A stretch of DNA of 64,000 nucleotides from CAILUG01 sp038125665. Lineage in GTDB: Bacteria > Pseudomonadota > Gammaproteobacteria > Pseudomonadales > Pseudohongiellaceae. The notes under the pieces were generated by a model that was given only the letters and a program-made list of their open reading frames with translations, made no database searches and had not been told where the DNA came from. The stretch lies in contig JAYPEI010000002.1 in NCBI GenBank assembly GCA_038125665.1, positions 62,001-126,000 on the forward strand. Reading direction: 5' to 3'. Positions 1 through 8,770 of this stretch are shown here, piece by piece. How positions within the stretch are numbered: position 1 is the stretch's first letter; each line of letters starts with the position of its first letter. A program made the position numbers and the translations under genes.

Positions 1-594
1 GAACAGCACCAAGGAGGTGTTATCGAAGAGCTGGGTAAGCGTAAAGCTGAAATGCAAGAAATGAATAATGATGGAAAAGGTCGTACACGCTTGTCTTTCA
101 TTATCCCTACACGTGGACTCATCGGCTTTCGTACACAGTTTCTAGGCTTAACTTCAGGAACAGGTATTTTGACACATATCTTTGACCACTTTGGTCCGAT
201 TAAGTCAGGTGACATAGGTGCTCGTAATAATGGCGTATTAATTTCCAATGTAAAGGGAAAAACTCTTGGTTATGCACTGTTTAGTTTACAAGAGAGGGGG
301 CGTTTGTTCATTCACCCTAATACAGAAGTCTATGAAGGGATGATTATCGGTCTACATAGCCGTGAAAATGATTTAGTGGTAAACCCTACCAAAGCCAAGC
401 AGTTGACAAATATTCGTGCAGCAGGCACTGATGAAAATATCATTCTTACGCCTCCAGTAAGACATTCACTTGAGCAGGCGATGGAATTTATCGATACTGA
501 TGAATTGGTTGAAATTACACCTAACCATATCCGACTCCGCAAGCAATTCCTTACTGAGAACGAGCGTAAGCGCCTCTCTCGCAGTAAGGAATAA
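1..594 (+). CDS. typA: TypA/BipA ribosome-binding GTPase, C-terminal part
   Basis: This is the 3' end of the translational GTPase TypA (BipA), which binds the ribosome and helps 50S assembly and stress adaptation. The frame is open from base 1, so the start and the GTPase domain lie upstream. The 197 visible residues hold the end of the EF-G-like domain V, with the family-specific RGLIGFRTQFL stretch, and the TypA-specific C-terminal domain (NNGVLISNVKG, ALFSLQERGRLFIHP, NVTP-like NPTKAKQLTN, a basic tail near LRKQFL). The gene is tail-to-tail with ppsA, only 7 bp apart. Identification from the family sequence is firm; nothing can be said about the missing N-terminus. Confidence 0.97.
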   Translation, partial: EQHQGGVIEELGKRKAEMQEMNNDGKGRTRLSFIIPTRGLIGFRTQFLGLTSGTGILTHIFDHFGPIKSGDIGARNNGVLISNVKGKTLGYALFSLQERGRLFIHPNTEVYEGMIIGLHSRENDLVVNPTKAKQLTNIRAAGTDENIILTPPVRHSLEQAMEFIDTDELVEITPNHIRLRKQFLTENERKRLSRSKE

Positions 595-601
595 GCGCCA
601 T

Positions 602-2986
602 TTAATCTGCTAGTTGAGTCCAGGTATCTACTACGGTATCTGGATTCAAGGAAATTGAACTAATACCTTGCTTCAATAACCATTTAGCGAAGTCGGGGTG
701 ATCACTTGGCCCTTGTCCGCAAATACCAATATATTTTCCTTGAGCAATACAGGCTGAAATCGCCCGCGAAATTAGAGTAGTGACTGCCGGATCTCGTTCA
801 TCGAAATCTGCCGCTAAAAGTGCCATACCGGAGTCTCTATCTAGTCCAAGAGTTAACTGTGTCAGGTCATTAGAACCAATGGAGAAGCCATCAAAATACT
901 CTAAAAATTGTTCCGCAAGTATGGCATTACTTGGCAATTCACACATCATAATTAAGCGTAGATCATGTTGTCCTCGGATAAGACCCTCTGCAGCCAATAA
1001 ATTTGTGACAGCTTCTGCTTGTTTCAAGGTACGTACAAAAGGAACCATGATCTCTACATTGACCAGTCCCATCTTTTCACGAACTCGCTTTATTGCAGCG
1101 CATTCAAGAGCAAATGCGGCCCCAAAGTCTTCAGAAATATAGCGTGTGGCTCCACGAAATCCTAGCATAGGGTTTTCTTCTTCTGGTTCGTAGCGGCTAC
1201 CTCCGATTAGTTTCCGGTATTCATTGCTCTTGAAGTCTGAAAGACGCACAATGACAGGCTTTGGAAAAAACGCTGCAGCAATGCTGGCGACACCTTCTGC
1301 CACCTTATCAATGTAGAAGGCTCGTGGTGATTCATGACCACGGGCTGCTGACTCTACTGCATTGAGTAAATCACGGTCGATATTCGGGTAATCTAGAATA
1401 GCCTTTGGATGCACGCCGATGTTGTTGTTGATAATAAATTCAAGGCGAGCCAAACCTACGCCAGCATTAGGTAGTTGGGCAAAATCGAAAGCTAGCTGCG
1501 GATTACCAACATTCATCATGATTTTACAAGGCAAATCTGGCATGTCGCCACGCTTGACTTCGGTGACTTGGGTCTCTAATTCCCCAGCATAAATTTTACC
1601 GGTATCGCCCTGAGTACAAGAGACGGTGACAATCTGTCCCTCTTTTAGTTGGGAGGTGGCGTTACCACAACCTACCACGGCTGGAATCCCAAGTTCACGC
1701 GCAATGATCGCAGCATGACAAGTTCGTCCACCACGATTGGTTACAATGGCACTTGCCAGCTTCATAACTGGTTCCCAATTTGGATCTGTCATGTCGGTTA
1801 CTAGGACATCACCAGCTTTAACGAGATGCATTTCTGAAATATCGGTCACAAGACGAACTGGTCCAACACCAATTTTCTGTCCGATAGCTCGACCTTCAGC
1901 TAATACATCACCACTACCGATTAACGAGTAACGCAGCTCTATACTTTCGCTTGTTTGGCTTTTTACTGTCTCTGGTCTAGCCTGCAGAATATATAGTTGG
2001 CCGTCAGTCCCATCTTTACCCCACTCAATATCCATCGGACGGTTGTAGTGAGCCTCAATTAGCATGGCATAGCGTGCTAATTGCTCAACTTCAGCGCTAG
2101 TTAAGGAGTACTTATGACGTTGCTCAATAGGGACAGGAATAGTTTTGATAAGTTTACCTGTAGTGACTTTTTCCTCTGGGGTGCTGAAAACCATCTGTTC
2201 AAGTTTAGAGCCCAGATTTCGTCTGATAACTGCACTTTTGCCTGCCTCTAGCATAGGTTTATGGACATAAAATTCATCTGGATTCACAGCTCCCTGTACC
2301 ACTGTTTCTCCTAAACCATAACTAGAAGTGATAAACACTACCTGATCAAATCCTGATTCAGTATCGATAGTAAACATGACACCAGCTGCTCCAAGGTCTG
2401 AGCGTACCATCCGTTGAATACCTGCTGAAAGTGCAACATTAGCGTGAGCAAAACCTTTATGCACACGGTAAGAAATTGCACGGTCGTTATAAAGTGAGCT
2501 AAAAACTTCTTTAATGCGAACTAGTACCTCTTCAATGCCAACAACATTTAGAAAAGTTTCTTGTTGCCCTGCGAATGAGGCATCTGGCAAATCTTCAGCA
2601 GTGGCTGAAGAACGTACTGCAAATGAGGCATCCTTATCATTTCCTGATAGTGCGGTAAAAGCATCCCTTATGGCAGATTCGAGTTCTTTCGGGAAGGGTT
2701 GTGCTTCGACTAATGCGCGAATTTCTGCGCCTGTACGAACAAGAGCTTGAACATCCTCGACATTGAGGGCATCAAGTAGGGTGTTAATCCGAGCATCAAG
2801 TCCGCCGTGCTGCAAAAATGCACGATAAGCCGCGGCTGTCGTTGCAAATCCAGAGGGAACATGTAGCCCCCCAGGAAGCTGAGAGATCATTTCTCCCAGG
2901 GACGCGTTTTTACCCCCGACTATCTCTACATCGGTCATACGTAATTGCTCAAAAGGGATAACCCAGTCAGAAGAGCCTGTTATCAT
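602..2986 (-). CDS. ppsA: Phosphoenolpyruvate synthase (pyruvate, water dikinase)
   Basis: The product (794 aa, the usual length) converts pyruvate + ATP + water to phosphoenolpyruvate + AMP + phosphate, the entry to gluconeogenesis from C3 acids. Domains in order: N-terminal ATP-grasp pyruvate/phosphate dikinase domain (GGKNASLGEM near residue 25, FAVRSSATAEDLPDASFAGQQ near 120), the swivelling phosphohistidine domain (GGRTCHAAIIARELG near 420; the His is the phosphorylated residue and the Thr before CH is the site targeted by PpsR in this family), and the TIM-barrel PEP-binding domain ending in the catalytic Cys motif GICGQGPSDHPDF. The gene is divergent from ppsR, its regulator, across about 65-90 bp, so both probably share a control region. 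Start is an ATG. Confidence 0.98.
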   Translation of the reverse strand: MITGSSDWVIPFEQLRMTDVEIVGGKNASLGEMISQLPGGLHVPSGFATTAAAYRAFLQHGGLDARINTLLDALNVEDVQALVRTGAEIRALVEAQPFPKELESAIRDAFTALSGNDKDASFAVRSSATAEDLPDASFAGQQETFLNVVGIEEVLVRIKEVFSSLYNDRAISYRVHKGFAHANVALSAGIQRMVRSDLGAAGVMFTIDTESGFDQVVFITSSYGLGETVVQGAVNPDEFYVHKPMLEAGKSAVIRRNLGSKLEQMVFSTPEEKVTTGKLIKTIPVPIEQRHKYSLTSAEVEQLARYAMLIEAHYNRPMDIEWGKDGTDGQLYILQARPETVKSQTSESIELRYSLIGSGDVLAEGRAIGQKIGVGPVRLVTDISEMHLVKAGDVLVTDMTDPNWEPVMKLASAIVTNRGGRTCHAAIIARELGIPAVVGCGNATSQLKEGQIVTVSCTQGDTGKIYAGELETQVTEVKRGDMPDLPCKIMMNVGNPQLAFDFAQLPNAGVGLARLEFIINNNIGVHPKAILDYPNIDRDLLNAVESAARGHESPRAFYIDKVAEGVASIAAAFFPKPVIVRLSDFKSNEYRKLIGGSRYEPEEENPMLGFRGATRYISEDFGAAFALECAAIKRVREKMGLVNVEIMVPFVRTLKQAEAVTNLLAAEGLIRGQHDLRLIMMCELPSNAILAEQFLEYFDGFSIGSNDLTQLTLGLDRDSGMALLAADFDERDPAVTTLISRAISACIAQGKYIGICGQGPSDHPDFAKWLLKQGISSISLNPDTVVDTWTQLAD

Positions 2987-3051
2987 ATGATTTACCTCAG
3001 CTAATCCCGTGGAATGATAGACCGTAAAGATAGAGTAATCCGGAGGGTGTA

Positions 3052-3090
3052 ATGATAAAACTTATTGATGGGCTTGCCCATGTCTTATAG
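3052..3090 (+). CDS. Possible 12-codon leader ORF overlapping the ppsR start
   Basis: An ATG at 3052 is preceded by a strong Shine-Dalgarno (GGAGGG, 3042-3047) at ideal spacing and opens a 12-residue frame (MIKLIDGLAHVL) that ends in TAG at 3088-3090. It overlaps the best ppsR start (ATG 3080) in another frame. The only good ribosome site in this region serves this short frame rather than ppsR. This suggests that ppsR is translated by coupling or re-initiation. It could also be chance, or the ribosome site may serve a non-optimal ppsR start. No family match is claimed. Confidence 0.35.
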   Translation: MIKLIDGLAHVL

Positions 3091-3898
3091 ATCCGTATTT
3101 TTTGTTTCTGATGGTACCGGTATTACTGCAGAAGCTTTTGGTAATGCTATCTTGGCGCAATTTGATATAAATTGCCGAAGAATTCGCATTCCTTTTGTGG
3201 ATAATGAGGATAAAGCATTTCAGGCGCTTCGACAGATTAATCATGCCTGTGAAACTGACAAAGCACGTGCACTAGTGTTCAGCACTATTGTAAATCCTGG
3301 GCTCGTTGAGCTCTTCGCAGTACAGTGCCAGGGTATGTTGATGGATATGTTTAGTACTTTCGTTGCTCCACTTGAAGAGGAATTGTGCGTCAAATCTTTG
3401 CACCGGGTAGGCCGTTTTTCAGATGTGATTAAGAGTCAGGCATATCATGATCGGATAGAAGCAATAAACTACGCCTTGGCCCATGATGATGGCGAATCAG
3501 ATGCAGAATTAGAGCAGGCAGATGTTATTCTTATTGGTGTTAGTCGTGTAGGAAAAACCCCTACTAGCTTATACCTTGCTATGCAGCATGGTTTGAAGGT
3601 GGCAAATTATCCGCTAATACCCGAAGATTTTGTACGTCAACAACTCCCCTTAGCATTGAAGGCTCATCGACGTAAATTATTTGGCTTGAGCATTTCCCCG
3701 GAGCGACTGACAGAAATTCGACAAGAACGTCGGCCTAATTCGCGTTACGCCACGCTCGAAAATTGTCGCGAAGAAGTTGCGGCTGCGGAAAGTATGATGC
3801 GTAGAAGTGGTATCGAATGGATGTCTACGACGACGAAGTCCATTGAGGAGATAGCTACTATGATTCTTCAAGTGACTGGTCAGCAGATACACTTCTAA
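3080..3898 (+). CDS. ppsR: PEP synthase regulatory protein (bifunctional kinase/pyrophosphorylase)
   Basis: DUF299-type bifunctional regulator that inactivates PEP synthase by ADP-dependent phosphorylation of a Thr beside the catalytic His and reactivates it by Pi-dependent dephosphorylation. Visible features are the N-terminal RSVFFVSDGTGITAEAFGN signature and a P-loop-like GVSRVGKTPTS near residue 155. It has 272 residues from the ATG at 3080, close to the 270-277 usual for the family. Upstream in-frame starts exist (TTG 3065, ATG 3068), but the family N-terminus begins right at MSYRSVFF, so 3080 is preferred. It is divergent from ppsA, as in many gammaproteobacteria. The start overlaps a short leader ORF that has the only strong Shine-Dalgarno. 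Confidence 0.96.
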   Translation: MSYRSVFFVSDGTGITAEAFGNAILAQFDINCRRIRIPFVDNEDKAFQALRQINHACETDKARALVFSTIVNPGLVELFAVQCQGMLMDMFSTFVAPLEEELCVKSLHRVGRFSDVIKSQAYHDRIEAINYALAHDDGESDAELEQADVILIGVSRVGKTPTSLYLAMQHGLKVANYPLIPEDFVRQQLPLALKAHRRKLFGLSISPERLTEIRQERRPNSRYATLENCREEVAAAESMMRRSGIEWMSTTTKSIEEIATMILQVTGQQIHF

Positions 3899-3972
3899 TT
3901 ATGAGAGCATGATGGCTGCCAAGATTAGCGATATTCGAAATTTCTTTGTGTTGCCAGAGAAAGGACAAGCAA

Positions 3973-4416
3973 ATGTTAGGTTTAATTCAGCGTGTGACTC
4001 AGGCAAATGTAAAGGTTAACGGAGAAACAATCAGTGAAATAGGGTTGGGTGTTCTGTTGTTGCTCGGCATGGAAAAAGGAGATACCAGAGGGCAAGCTGA
4101 CAAACTTCTGCATAAAGTGCTTAATTACCGTATTTTTTCTGATCCGCAAGGAAAAATGAACCTCAGCATACAAGATATAGAAGGAAGCTTATTGGTGGTG
4201 TCACAGTTCACTCTTGCGGCCAGTACTGATAAGGGCCTTAGACCAAGTTTTTCTTCTGCCTTACCACAGGATGAGGCGCATTTTTTATATAGCTATTTTG
4301 TGGAAGTTGCATGTAGGGACTATGATCCAGTAAAAGTTGCCACTGGACGCTTTGGTACAGATATGAAAGTTAGTTTAGTGAATGATGGCCCAGTCACTTT
4401 TTTGTTGAAAAGTTGA
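3973..4416 (+). CDS. dtd: D-aminoacyl-tRNA deacylase
   Basis: Cytoplasmic proofreading enzyme that hydrolyses D-aminoacyl-tRNAs (and Gly-tRNA-Ala), keeping D-amino acids out of protein. It starts MLGLIQRVTQANVKV, carries the SQFTLAASTDKGLRPSF active-site block (family SQ-T-L) near residue 78 and the second signature NDGPVTFLL at the end, which corresponds to the NxGPVT cross-subunit motif. At 147 aa it matches the family (about 145). The ATG at 3973 has AAGGA about 8 bp upstream. An in-frame upstream TTG at 3946 would add nine residues that fit no family member. It follows ppsR by 74 bp and converges on tatC. Confidence 0.97.
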   Translation: MLGLIQRVTQANVKVNGETISEIGLGVLLLLGMEKGDTRGQADKLLHKVLNYRIFSDPQGKMNLSIQDIEGSLLVVSQFTLAASTDKGLRPSFSSALPQDEAHFLYSYFVEVACRDYDPVKVATGRFGTDMKVSLVNDGPVTFLLKS

Positions 4417-4457
4417 AAGATCAATTAAAAGGTGGCACACAAACAAAAGTAAATTAA

Positions 4458-4487
4458 CTCCTTAAATATAGCAGGTATTTTAGGGAG
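4458..4487. terminator. Possible bidirectional terminator between dtd and tatC
   Basis: Between two convergent genes, CTCCTTAAA (4458-4466) pairs with TTTAGGGAG (4479-4487) in a 9-bp stem with one G-U pair and a 12-nt loop. Neither flank has a clean T run; the minus side reads TTAATTTACTTTTG. The position is right but the tails are poor. Confidence 0.3.
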
Positions 4488-4528
4488 ATTTGCTAAAAAA
4501 ATACTGGCTAGAAATTAAACTTGCACTC

Positions 4529-5275
4529 TTATACTTCTTGCTCATCTTCATGTTCGGTATAGAAGAGACGTCCCCCCAAAATGCCTAACTCAAAAAGTAG
4601 CCACATTGGCAGAGCCATCATGAACAAAGATAAAGGGTCTGGTGGTGTCATCGGTACCGCGACAATAAAGCAGCCCACGATAATATAAGGGCGCTTTTCA
4701 GACATAGCTTTGGGAGAGGTCACTCCTGAAATAATAAGCAGAATGGTGGCAATTGGAATTTCAAAAACAAAGCCAAAAATGAGAAATAGCTTCATCACGA
4801 AGCTGTAATAGTTGCCCATGTCGGTCATGACTGCAACAGAGTCCGGCGCGGAATTGATAAAAAAGTTAAAGACAAAGCCGAGTACGATGAAATAACAAAA
4901 AGCCAAACCGGCATAAAAAAGCACAACACTAGAAATTAGAATAGGGAAAGTAACTTTGATTTCGTTTTGGTACAACCCTGGAGAGATAAACGCCCAAGCC
5001 TGATGCAAGATATAAGGCATCGAAATAAACAAAGCTACCATGAAAGTGAGCTTCATAGGGATTAGAAAGGGATCCATTGGACTAGTACTAATGATGTCGT
5101 TAGCCAGTTGAGCTGTTAGAGGCTGCGAGACAAAGTCGTAGATATCATTAGCAAAATAAAAGAGTAATAGGAATAAAACCAAAACTAAGGCAACACAACG
5201 CAAAATACGATCGCGTAATTCCAATAGATGAGCAACTAAGGGAAGCTCCTTAGGATCATGTTCTACCGAACTCAT
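4529..5275 (-). CDS. tatC: Twin-arginine translocase subunit TatC
   Basis: Integral membrane receptor of the Tat pathway, which exports folded, often cofactor-bearing proteins. The 248-aa product has six predicted hydrophobic segments, the conserved N-terminal LVAHLLELRDRILRC (first cytoplasmic region that reads the twin-arginine signal), the FISPGLYQNE block after the second helix and the FGFVFEIPI segment. Its start overlaps the tatB stop by 4 bp (ATGA), so the two are translationally coupled. It is the last gene of the tatABC set. A likely Tat substrate (the lipoprotein at 8771-9640) lies 3 kb away. Confidence 0.98.
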   Translation of the reverse strand: MSSVEHDPKELPLVAHLLELRDRILRCVALVLVLFLLLFYFANDIYDFVSQPLTAQLANDIISTSPMDPFLIPMKLTFMVALFISMPYILHQAWAFISPGLYQNEIKVTFPILISSVVLFYAGLAFCYFIVLGFVFNFFINSAPDSVAVMTDMGNYYSFVMKLFLIFGFVFEIPIATILLIISGVTSPKAMSEKRPYIIVGCFIVAVPMTPPDPLSLFMMALPMWLLFELGILGGRLFYTEHEDEQEV

Positions 5276-5943
5276 ACGCCTCCGTCTATACTGCCATTAT
5301 CAGCCGCATCATTCCAACCTGTATCATTAAGCGCACTTGCAGAAGACTTGTTGGAGTCGCTTAAGAGATCACCTTGTATAGGTTTTTTGTTCGTAGGGAT
5401 AGAGCCAACGCCTGCGACTCCTGCTGCAAGGTTAGAGATGGAGTTTTTGTCTGAGCAACGACGTTTTTCTTTGATAGAGTCGGTACGGAAATTTTTCTCT
5501 TGTATACTGCTCTGCTGAGTGTCGCTGTATAAATCTTCTTTATTGTGATCGGCTGCTACATTCGCGATACCCAAAGAATCATTAGCTTCTGAAGTTTTTT
5601 CTAATGTGACAGGCTTGATGTCTAAACCCGCAGCTGCTTTTGCTTCATTTTCTACATTTTGACGAAATTCATCAGCACTTTGTTTAATATCCTTAATAGA
5701 GTTCTGTACCTGCGACTGAGTTTTTCGGAATTTCTCCATGATTTCCTCATTGCGCAGTTGGCGTCGAATTTCATCGGCGCCCACTTCTTTTTCAATTTCA
5801 CTTTTTATGGTGTTAAAGCTACGACGCAAACGTCCAATCCACAGGGATACTGTACGAATAGTGCCCGGTAATTTCTCAGGCCCAAGAACGACTAAGGCCA
5901 CTATACCCACCACAACAAGTTCAAAAAAACCAATATCGAACAT
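5272..5943 (-). CDS. tatB: Twin-arginine translocase subunit TatB
   Basis: Partner of TatC in the Tat signal-receptor complex. The sequence starts MFDIGFFELVVVGIVALVVLGPEKLP, the single N-terminal helix plus the conserved Glu (FFE) and LGPEKLP hinge, followed by an amphipathic and coiled segment (residues 25-110) with many Lys/Glu/Gln. The C-terminal 100 residues are polar and low in complexity, as is usual and poorly conserved in TatB. The 223-aa length is somewhat longer than E. coli TatB (171). It lies 11 bp after tatA and overlaps tatC by 4 bp. Confidence 0.97.
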   Translation of the reverse strand: MFDIGFFELVVVGIVALVVLGPEKLPGTIRTVSLWIGRLRRSFNTIKSEIEKEVGADEIRRQLRNEEIMEKFRKTQSQVQNSIKDIKQSADEFRQNVENEAKAAAGLDIKPVTLEKTSEANDSLGIANVAADHNKEDLYSDTQQSSIQEKNFRTDSIKEKRRCSDKNSISNLAAGVAGVGSIPTNKKPIQGDLLSDSNKSSASALNDTGWNDAADNGSIDGGV

Positions 5944-5954
5944 AAGTTGAGGCC

Positions 5955-6185
5955 TTACTTGCTGTCTTCAACTTTTTCGGCCTTGACATCGAAGGTTGCA
6001 TCTTTTGCTTCATCTTCGATTTGTTTGGCTTCAATATTTTTTCCATCATCCATGGCGTTTTTGAAGCCCTTGATGGCGCTGCCGAGATCGCCACCAAGAT
6101 TTTTCAGTTTCTTGGTGCCAAATAACAGCATGATAATGACCAAAACAATTAACAGTTGCCAGATTCCAATTCCACCAAGTCCCAT
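5955..6185 (-). CDS. tatA: Twin-arginine translocase pore subunit TatA
   Basis: Pore-forming subunit of the Tat system. The 76-aa product has one short N-terminal helix (GIGIWQLLIVLVIIMLLFG), the FGTKKLKNLGGDLGSAIKGFK amphipathic helix with the family FGxKKL hinge, and an acidic tail. Order hisI-hisE-tatA-tatB-tatC is the standard one in related gammaproteobacteria. A GGAGCA-like ribosome site precedes the ATG. Confidence 0.98.
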   Translation of the reverse strand: MGLGGIGIWQLLIVLVIIMLLFGTKKLKNLGGDLGSAIKGFKNAMDDGKNIEAKQIEDEAKDATFDVKAEKVEDSK

Positions 6186-6234
6186 AACGTGCTCCTATAA
6201 ACCTTAAGCGTGGGGTGTTATAACCTATGTTCTA

Positions 6235-6561
6235 TCAGCCGCGAGCAGCTTTTTCTTCCAGTCCAGATAGACCAAAACGGCGATCCAGTTCAGCAAGTAC
6301 TTCGTCTGGATGGCACTGCATCTCTTCCAGCATGACTAAAGTATGAAACCATAGATCTGCAGTTTCATAAATCAATTTATCCTTGTTAGCGCCGTGTTGA
6401 ACATCACGGGCAGCAAGGAGAGTTTCTATGGCCTCTTCGCCAACTTTTTCTAGAATCTTGTTCAGGCCAGCATTCTGTAATTTAGCGACATACGAAGTCT
6501 CTGGACTTTCGCCACGACGTTGCTTTATCACTGCTGATAAGCGCTGTAATGTTTCGTTCAT
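6235..6561 (-). CDS. hisE: Phosphoribosyl-ATP pyrophosphatase
   Basis: Second step of histidine synthesis: hydrolyses phosphoribosyl-ATP to phosphoribosyl-AMP and pyrophosphate. The 108-aa all-helical MazG-like protein shows SYVAKLQNAGLNKILEKVGEEAIE (the family KVGEEAxE metal/phosphate motif near residue 40) and ETADLWFHTLVML (the ExxDxxxH second metal motif near 67). It stands alone rather than fused to hisI, as in Pseudomonas. It begins 8 bp after hisI ends and is co-transcribed with it. Confidence 0.98.
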   Translation of the reverse strand: MNETLQRLSAVIKQRRGESPETSYVAKLQNAGLNKILEKVGEEAIETLLAARDVQHGANKDKLIYETADLWFHTLVMLEEMQCHPDEVLAELDRRFGLSGLEEKAARG

Positions 6562-6569
6562 CTCATGCC

Positions 6570-7001
6570 TTACTTGTTTTCACCGCAGATATTCATGGGT
6601 GATTTTAGGACTTCACTAGTTTCCTGCCAGTTTACATGGTTAAGCTGTACGTCCAAGCGACGGTAATAACATGATGCATGGCCAGTATGACAGGCGATAC
6701 CGCCAATTTGCTCTACTACAAAGATTAAGCTGTCATTGTCGCAGTCTACCAGCACTTCTTGCAAAACTTGTATGTGACCTGAGCTTTCACCTTTGCGCCA
6801 AAGTCTTTGACGAGAGCGTGACCAGTAAATAGCTCGATTTTCTTTGACTGAAAGCCGTAGCGCCTCTTCGTTGGTAAAAGCCTGCATAAGAATCTGGCCT
6901 GTTTCCCAGTCTTGGGCGATAACTGGTAGCAAACCCTGTGGGTCCCAGCGAAGTTGGCTCAGCCAATCTTCATGTTCATTCTCTAAATGGGTACTTTTCA
7001 T
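6570..7001 (-). CDS. hisI: Phosphoribosyl-AMP cyclohydrolase
   Basis: Third step of histidine synthesis: opens the adenine ring of phosphoribosyl-AMP. The 143-aa protein has the characteristic LPVIAQDWETGQILMQAFTNEEAL N-terminus, YWSRSRQRLWRKGESSGH, the CDNDSL metal site (Cys-Asp-x-Asp) and the zinc-binding CHTGHASCYYRR. All expected cysteines are present. It forms a coupled pair with hisE 8 bp downstream. The other histidine genes are not in the window. Confidence 0.98.
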   Translation of the reverse strand: MKSTHLENEHEDWLSQLRWDPQGLLPVIAQDWETGQILMQAFTNEEALRLSVKENRAIYWSRSRQRLWRKGESSGHIQVLQEVLVDCDNDSLIFVVEQIGGIACHTGHASCYYRRLDVQLNHVNWQETSEVLKSPMNICGENK

Positions 7002-7054
7002 ATTCTGTCCCTTTTAGCTATAAAGCATAACTCATTTTTTACTTGCTTCCGATG

Positions 7055-8608
7055 TCAAATCTTGTCAGTTACATAAGTGAACCAAATTGTTATAGCAACC
7101 ACCAGCATGATGCTCAGCCATTTAAGTTGTATACGAGAGTATCTTAATTCAGAGGCCACCTGTGAAAGCTCTTTTCGAAGACTCTGCTCACGCTTCTCAG
7201 CGGTACTTTGTTGTTGCAGAGCACCGTAAACAAGCTCAGGGAAATGAGGGGCTTGCTCCATCCATTCGGGGATTTTTTTCTTTAACTTCTTTAAGTTACG
7301 AAGTGGAGATAAGCGTTTTTGTTGCCACCGACGCAAGAAAGGCAGTGCAGTCTCCCAAAGGTCAAGATTGGGGTAAAGCTGCTTGCCAAGGCCCTCCACA
7401 TTGAGCAAAGTCTTTTGTAGCAATACGAGTGAAGGTTGTACTTCCATATTAAAGCGGCCAGCTGTCCTGAAGAGTTGTATCAATAGCTGACCAAAAGAAA
7501 TTTCACTCAAAGGTTTCTGAAAAATTGGCTCACAGACAGCTCGCATGGTTGCCTCGAAGGCATGCACTGGAGTATCAGGGGGAACCCAGCCTGATGCTAG
7601 GTGAAGTTCAGCAACCTTGCGGTAATCCCTTTCAAAAATAGCCAGCAGGTTTCGTGCTATATATTGCTGATCCGACTGACTAAGAGTACCGATAATCGCG
7701 CAATCGAAAGCTATGTATTGGGGCTCATCTTTCGGACTAGTGGCAACATAAACATTACCAGGGTGCATGTCGGCATGAAAAAAACTGTGATCAAATACTT
7801 GGGTGAAGAAAATTTCAACGCCGAGTTCAGCAAGGCGTTTAATATTGATTCCTTCTTTTTTCAAAGTAGCAATATCACTTACAGGGATACCATACATCCG
7901 TTCCAGGACTAATACCTCAGGTGTACAGTAATCCCAGTAAACTTTAGGTACATATAATAATGGAGAGTTTTCAAAGTTACGTCTTAGCTGTGATCCATTG
8001 GCAGCTTCTGACATCAAATCAAGCTCACTGAGCAGGACGTGAGTATAATCTCTAACTATCTGTGCCGGGTGAAAGCGACGACTCGCTGGTAACCAGTTTT
8101 CAAGAAGTTCAGCCATTTTTTTTAATAAGGTAAGGTCTTGATGGATCACCTTTTCAATATCAGGGCGTAGTACCTTCACTACGACGTCTTCTCCACTAAT
8201 CAAAGTGGCTGCATGGACTTGAGCAACTGAAGCTGAGGCTAGCGGAGTGGTAGCAAATTCACTAAAGCATTCTCCGATGGGCTTTTTTAAGGTTTTTTCT
8301 ACGCACATACGCGCAGCTTCACCATCAAAGGGAGGCACTTTTTCTTGTAGGAGAGCTAATTCATCTGCCATTTCATCAGTGAGAAGATCTCGACGAGTAG
8401 ACAGCAATTGACCAAACTTAATAAATAGGGGGCCTAACTCTTGAAGAGCCAAGCGAAGTCGTTGACCTTCGGAAAGATCCCTAGCTGTTCTAAGTGAGGG
8501 CACTAATCGTAAAAACCAGACAATTCTACCCGCGCCGGGCAATTTGGCCAGCAACTCATCCAGTCGGTAGCGTGCGAATGTGCGCAATATGACAAATAAT
8601 CGTTGCAA
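7055..8608 (-). CDS. ubiB: Ubiquinone biosynthesis atypical kinase UbiB
   Basis: ABC1/ADCK-family atypical kinase needed for ubiquinone synthesis; it is membrane-anchored and thought to use ATPase activity to mobilise lipid intermediates. The signature LGPLFIKFGQLLSTRRDLL (KxGQ motif) is near residue 65, the Ala-rich nucleotide loop TPLASASVAQVHAA near 122, the catalytic HADMHPGNVYV near 280 and the metal-binding FDCAIIG (family DFG-like) near 300. The last 20 residues form a hydrophobic anchor. Length is 517 aa (E. coli 546). The start is TTG, where the family N-terminus (RLFVILRTFARYRLDELL) begins. The usual partner ubiJ is separated from it by an opposite-strand gene. Confidence 0.95.
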   Translation of the reverse strand: MQRLFVILRTFARYRLDELLAKLPGAGRIVWFLRLVPSLRTARDLSEGQRLRLALQELGPLFIKFGQLLSTRRDLLTDEMADELALLQEKVPPFDGEAARMCVEKTLKKPIGECFSEFATTPLASASVAQVHAATLISGEDVVVKVLRPDIEKVIHQDLTLLKKMAELLENWLPASRRFHPAQIVRDYTHVLLSELDLMSEAANGSQLRRNFENSPLLYVPKVYWDYCTPEVLVLERMYGIPVSDIATLKKEGINIKRLAELGVEIFFTQVFDHSFFHADMHPGNVYVATSPKDEPQYIAFDCAIIGTLSQSDQQYIARNLLAIFERDYRKVAELHLASGWVPPDTPVHAFEATMRAVCEPIFQKPLSEISFGQLLIQLFRTAGRFNMEVQPSLVLLQKTLLNVEGLGKQLYPNLDLWETALPFLRRWQQKRLSPLRNLKKLKKKIPEWMEQAPHFPELVYGALQQQSTAEKREQSLRKELSQVASELRYSRIQLKWLSIMLVVAITIWFTYVTDKI

Positions 8609-8770
8609 GTGCTGGTTCCCGCTTATCCCCAGAGGATGGCATTATAGCCAGAGTTTTGTATAAACACCCAACTCTGATGTAGGTTAACTGGAAACCGAGG
8701 TCACAGTCCGGTACCTTAGTAAGCTTGGATTTATAAGAATAATACTAACATTTCCGATAAGGGGAACTCG

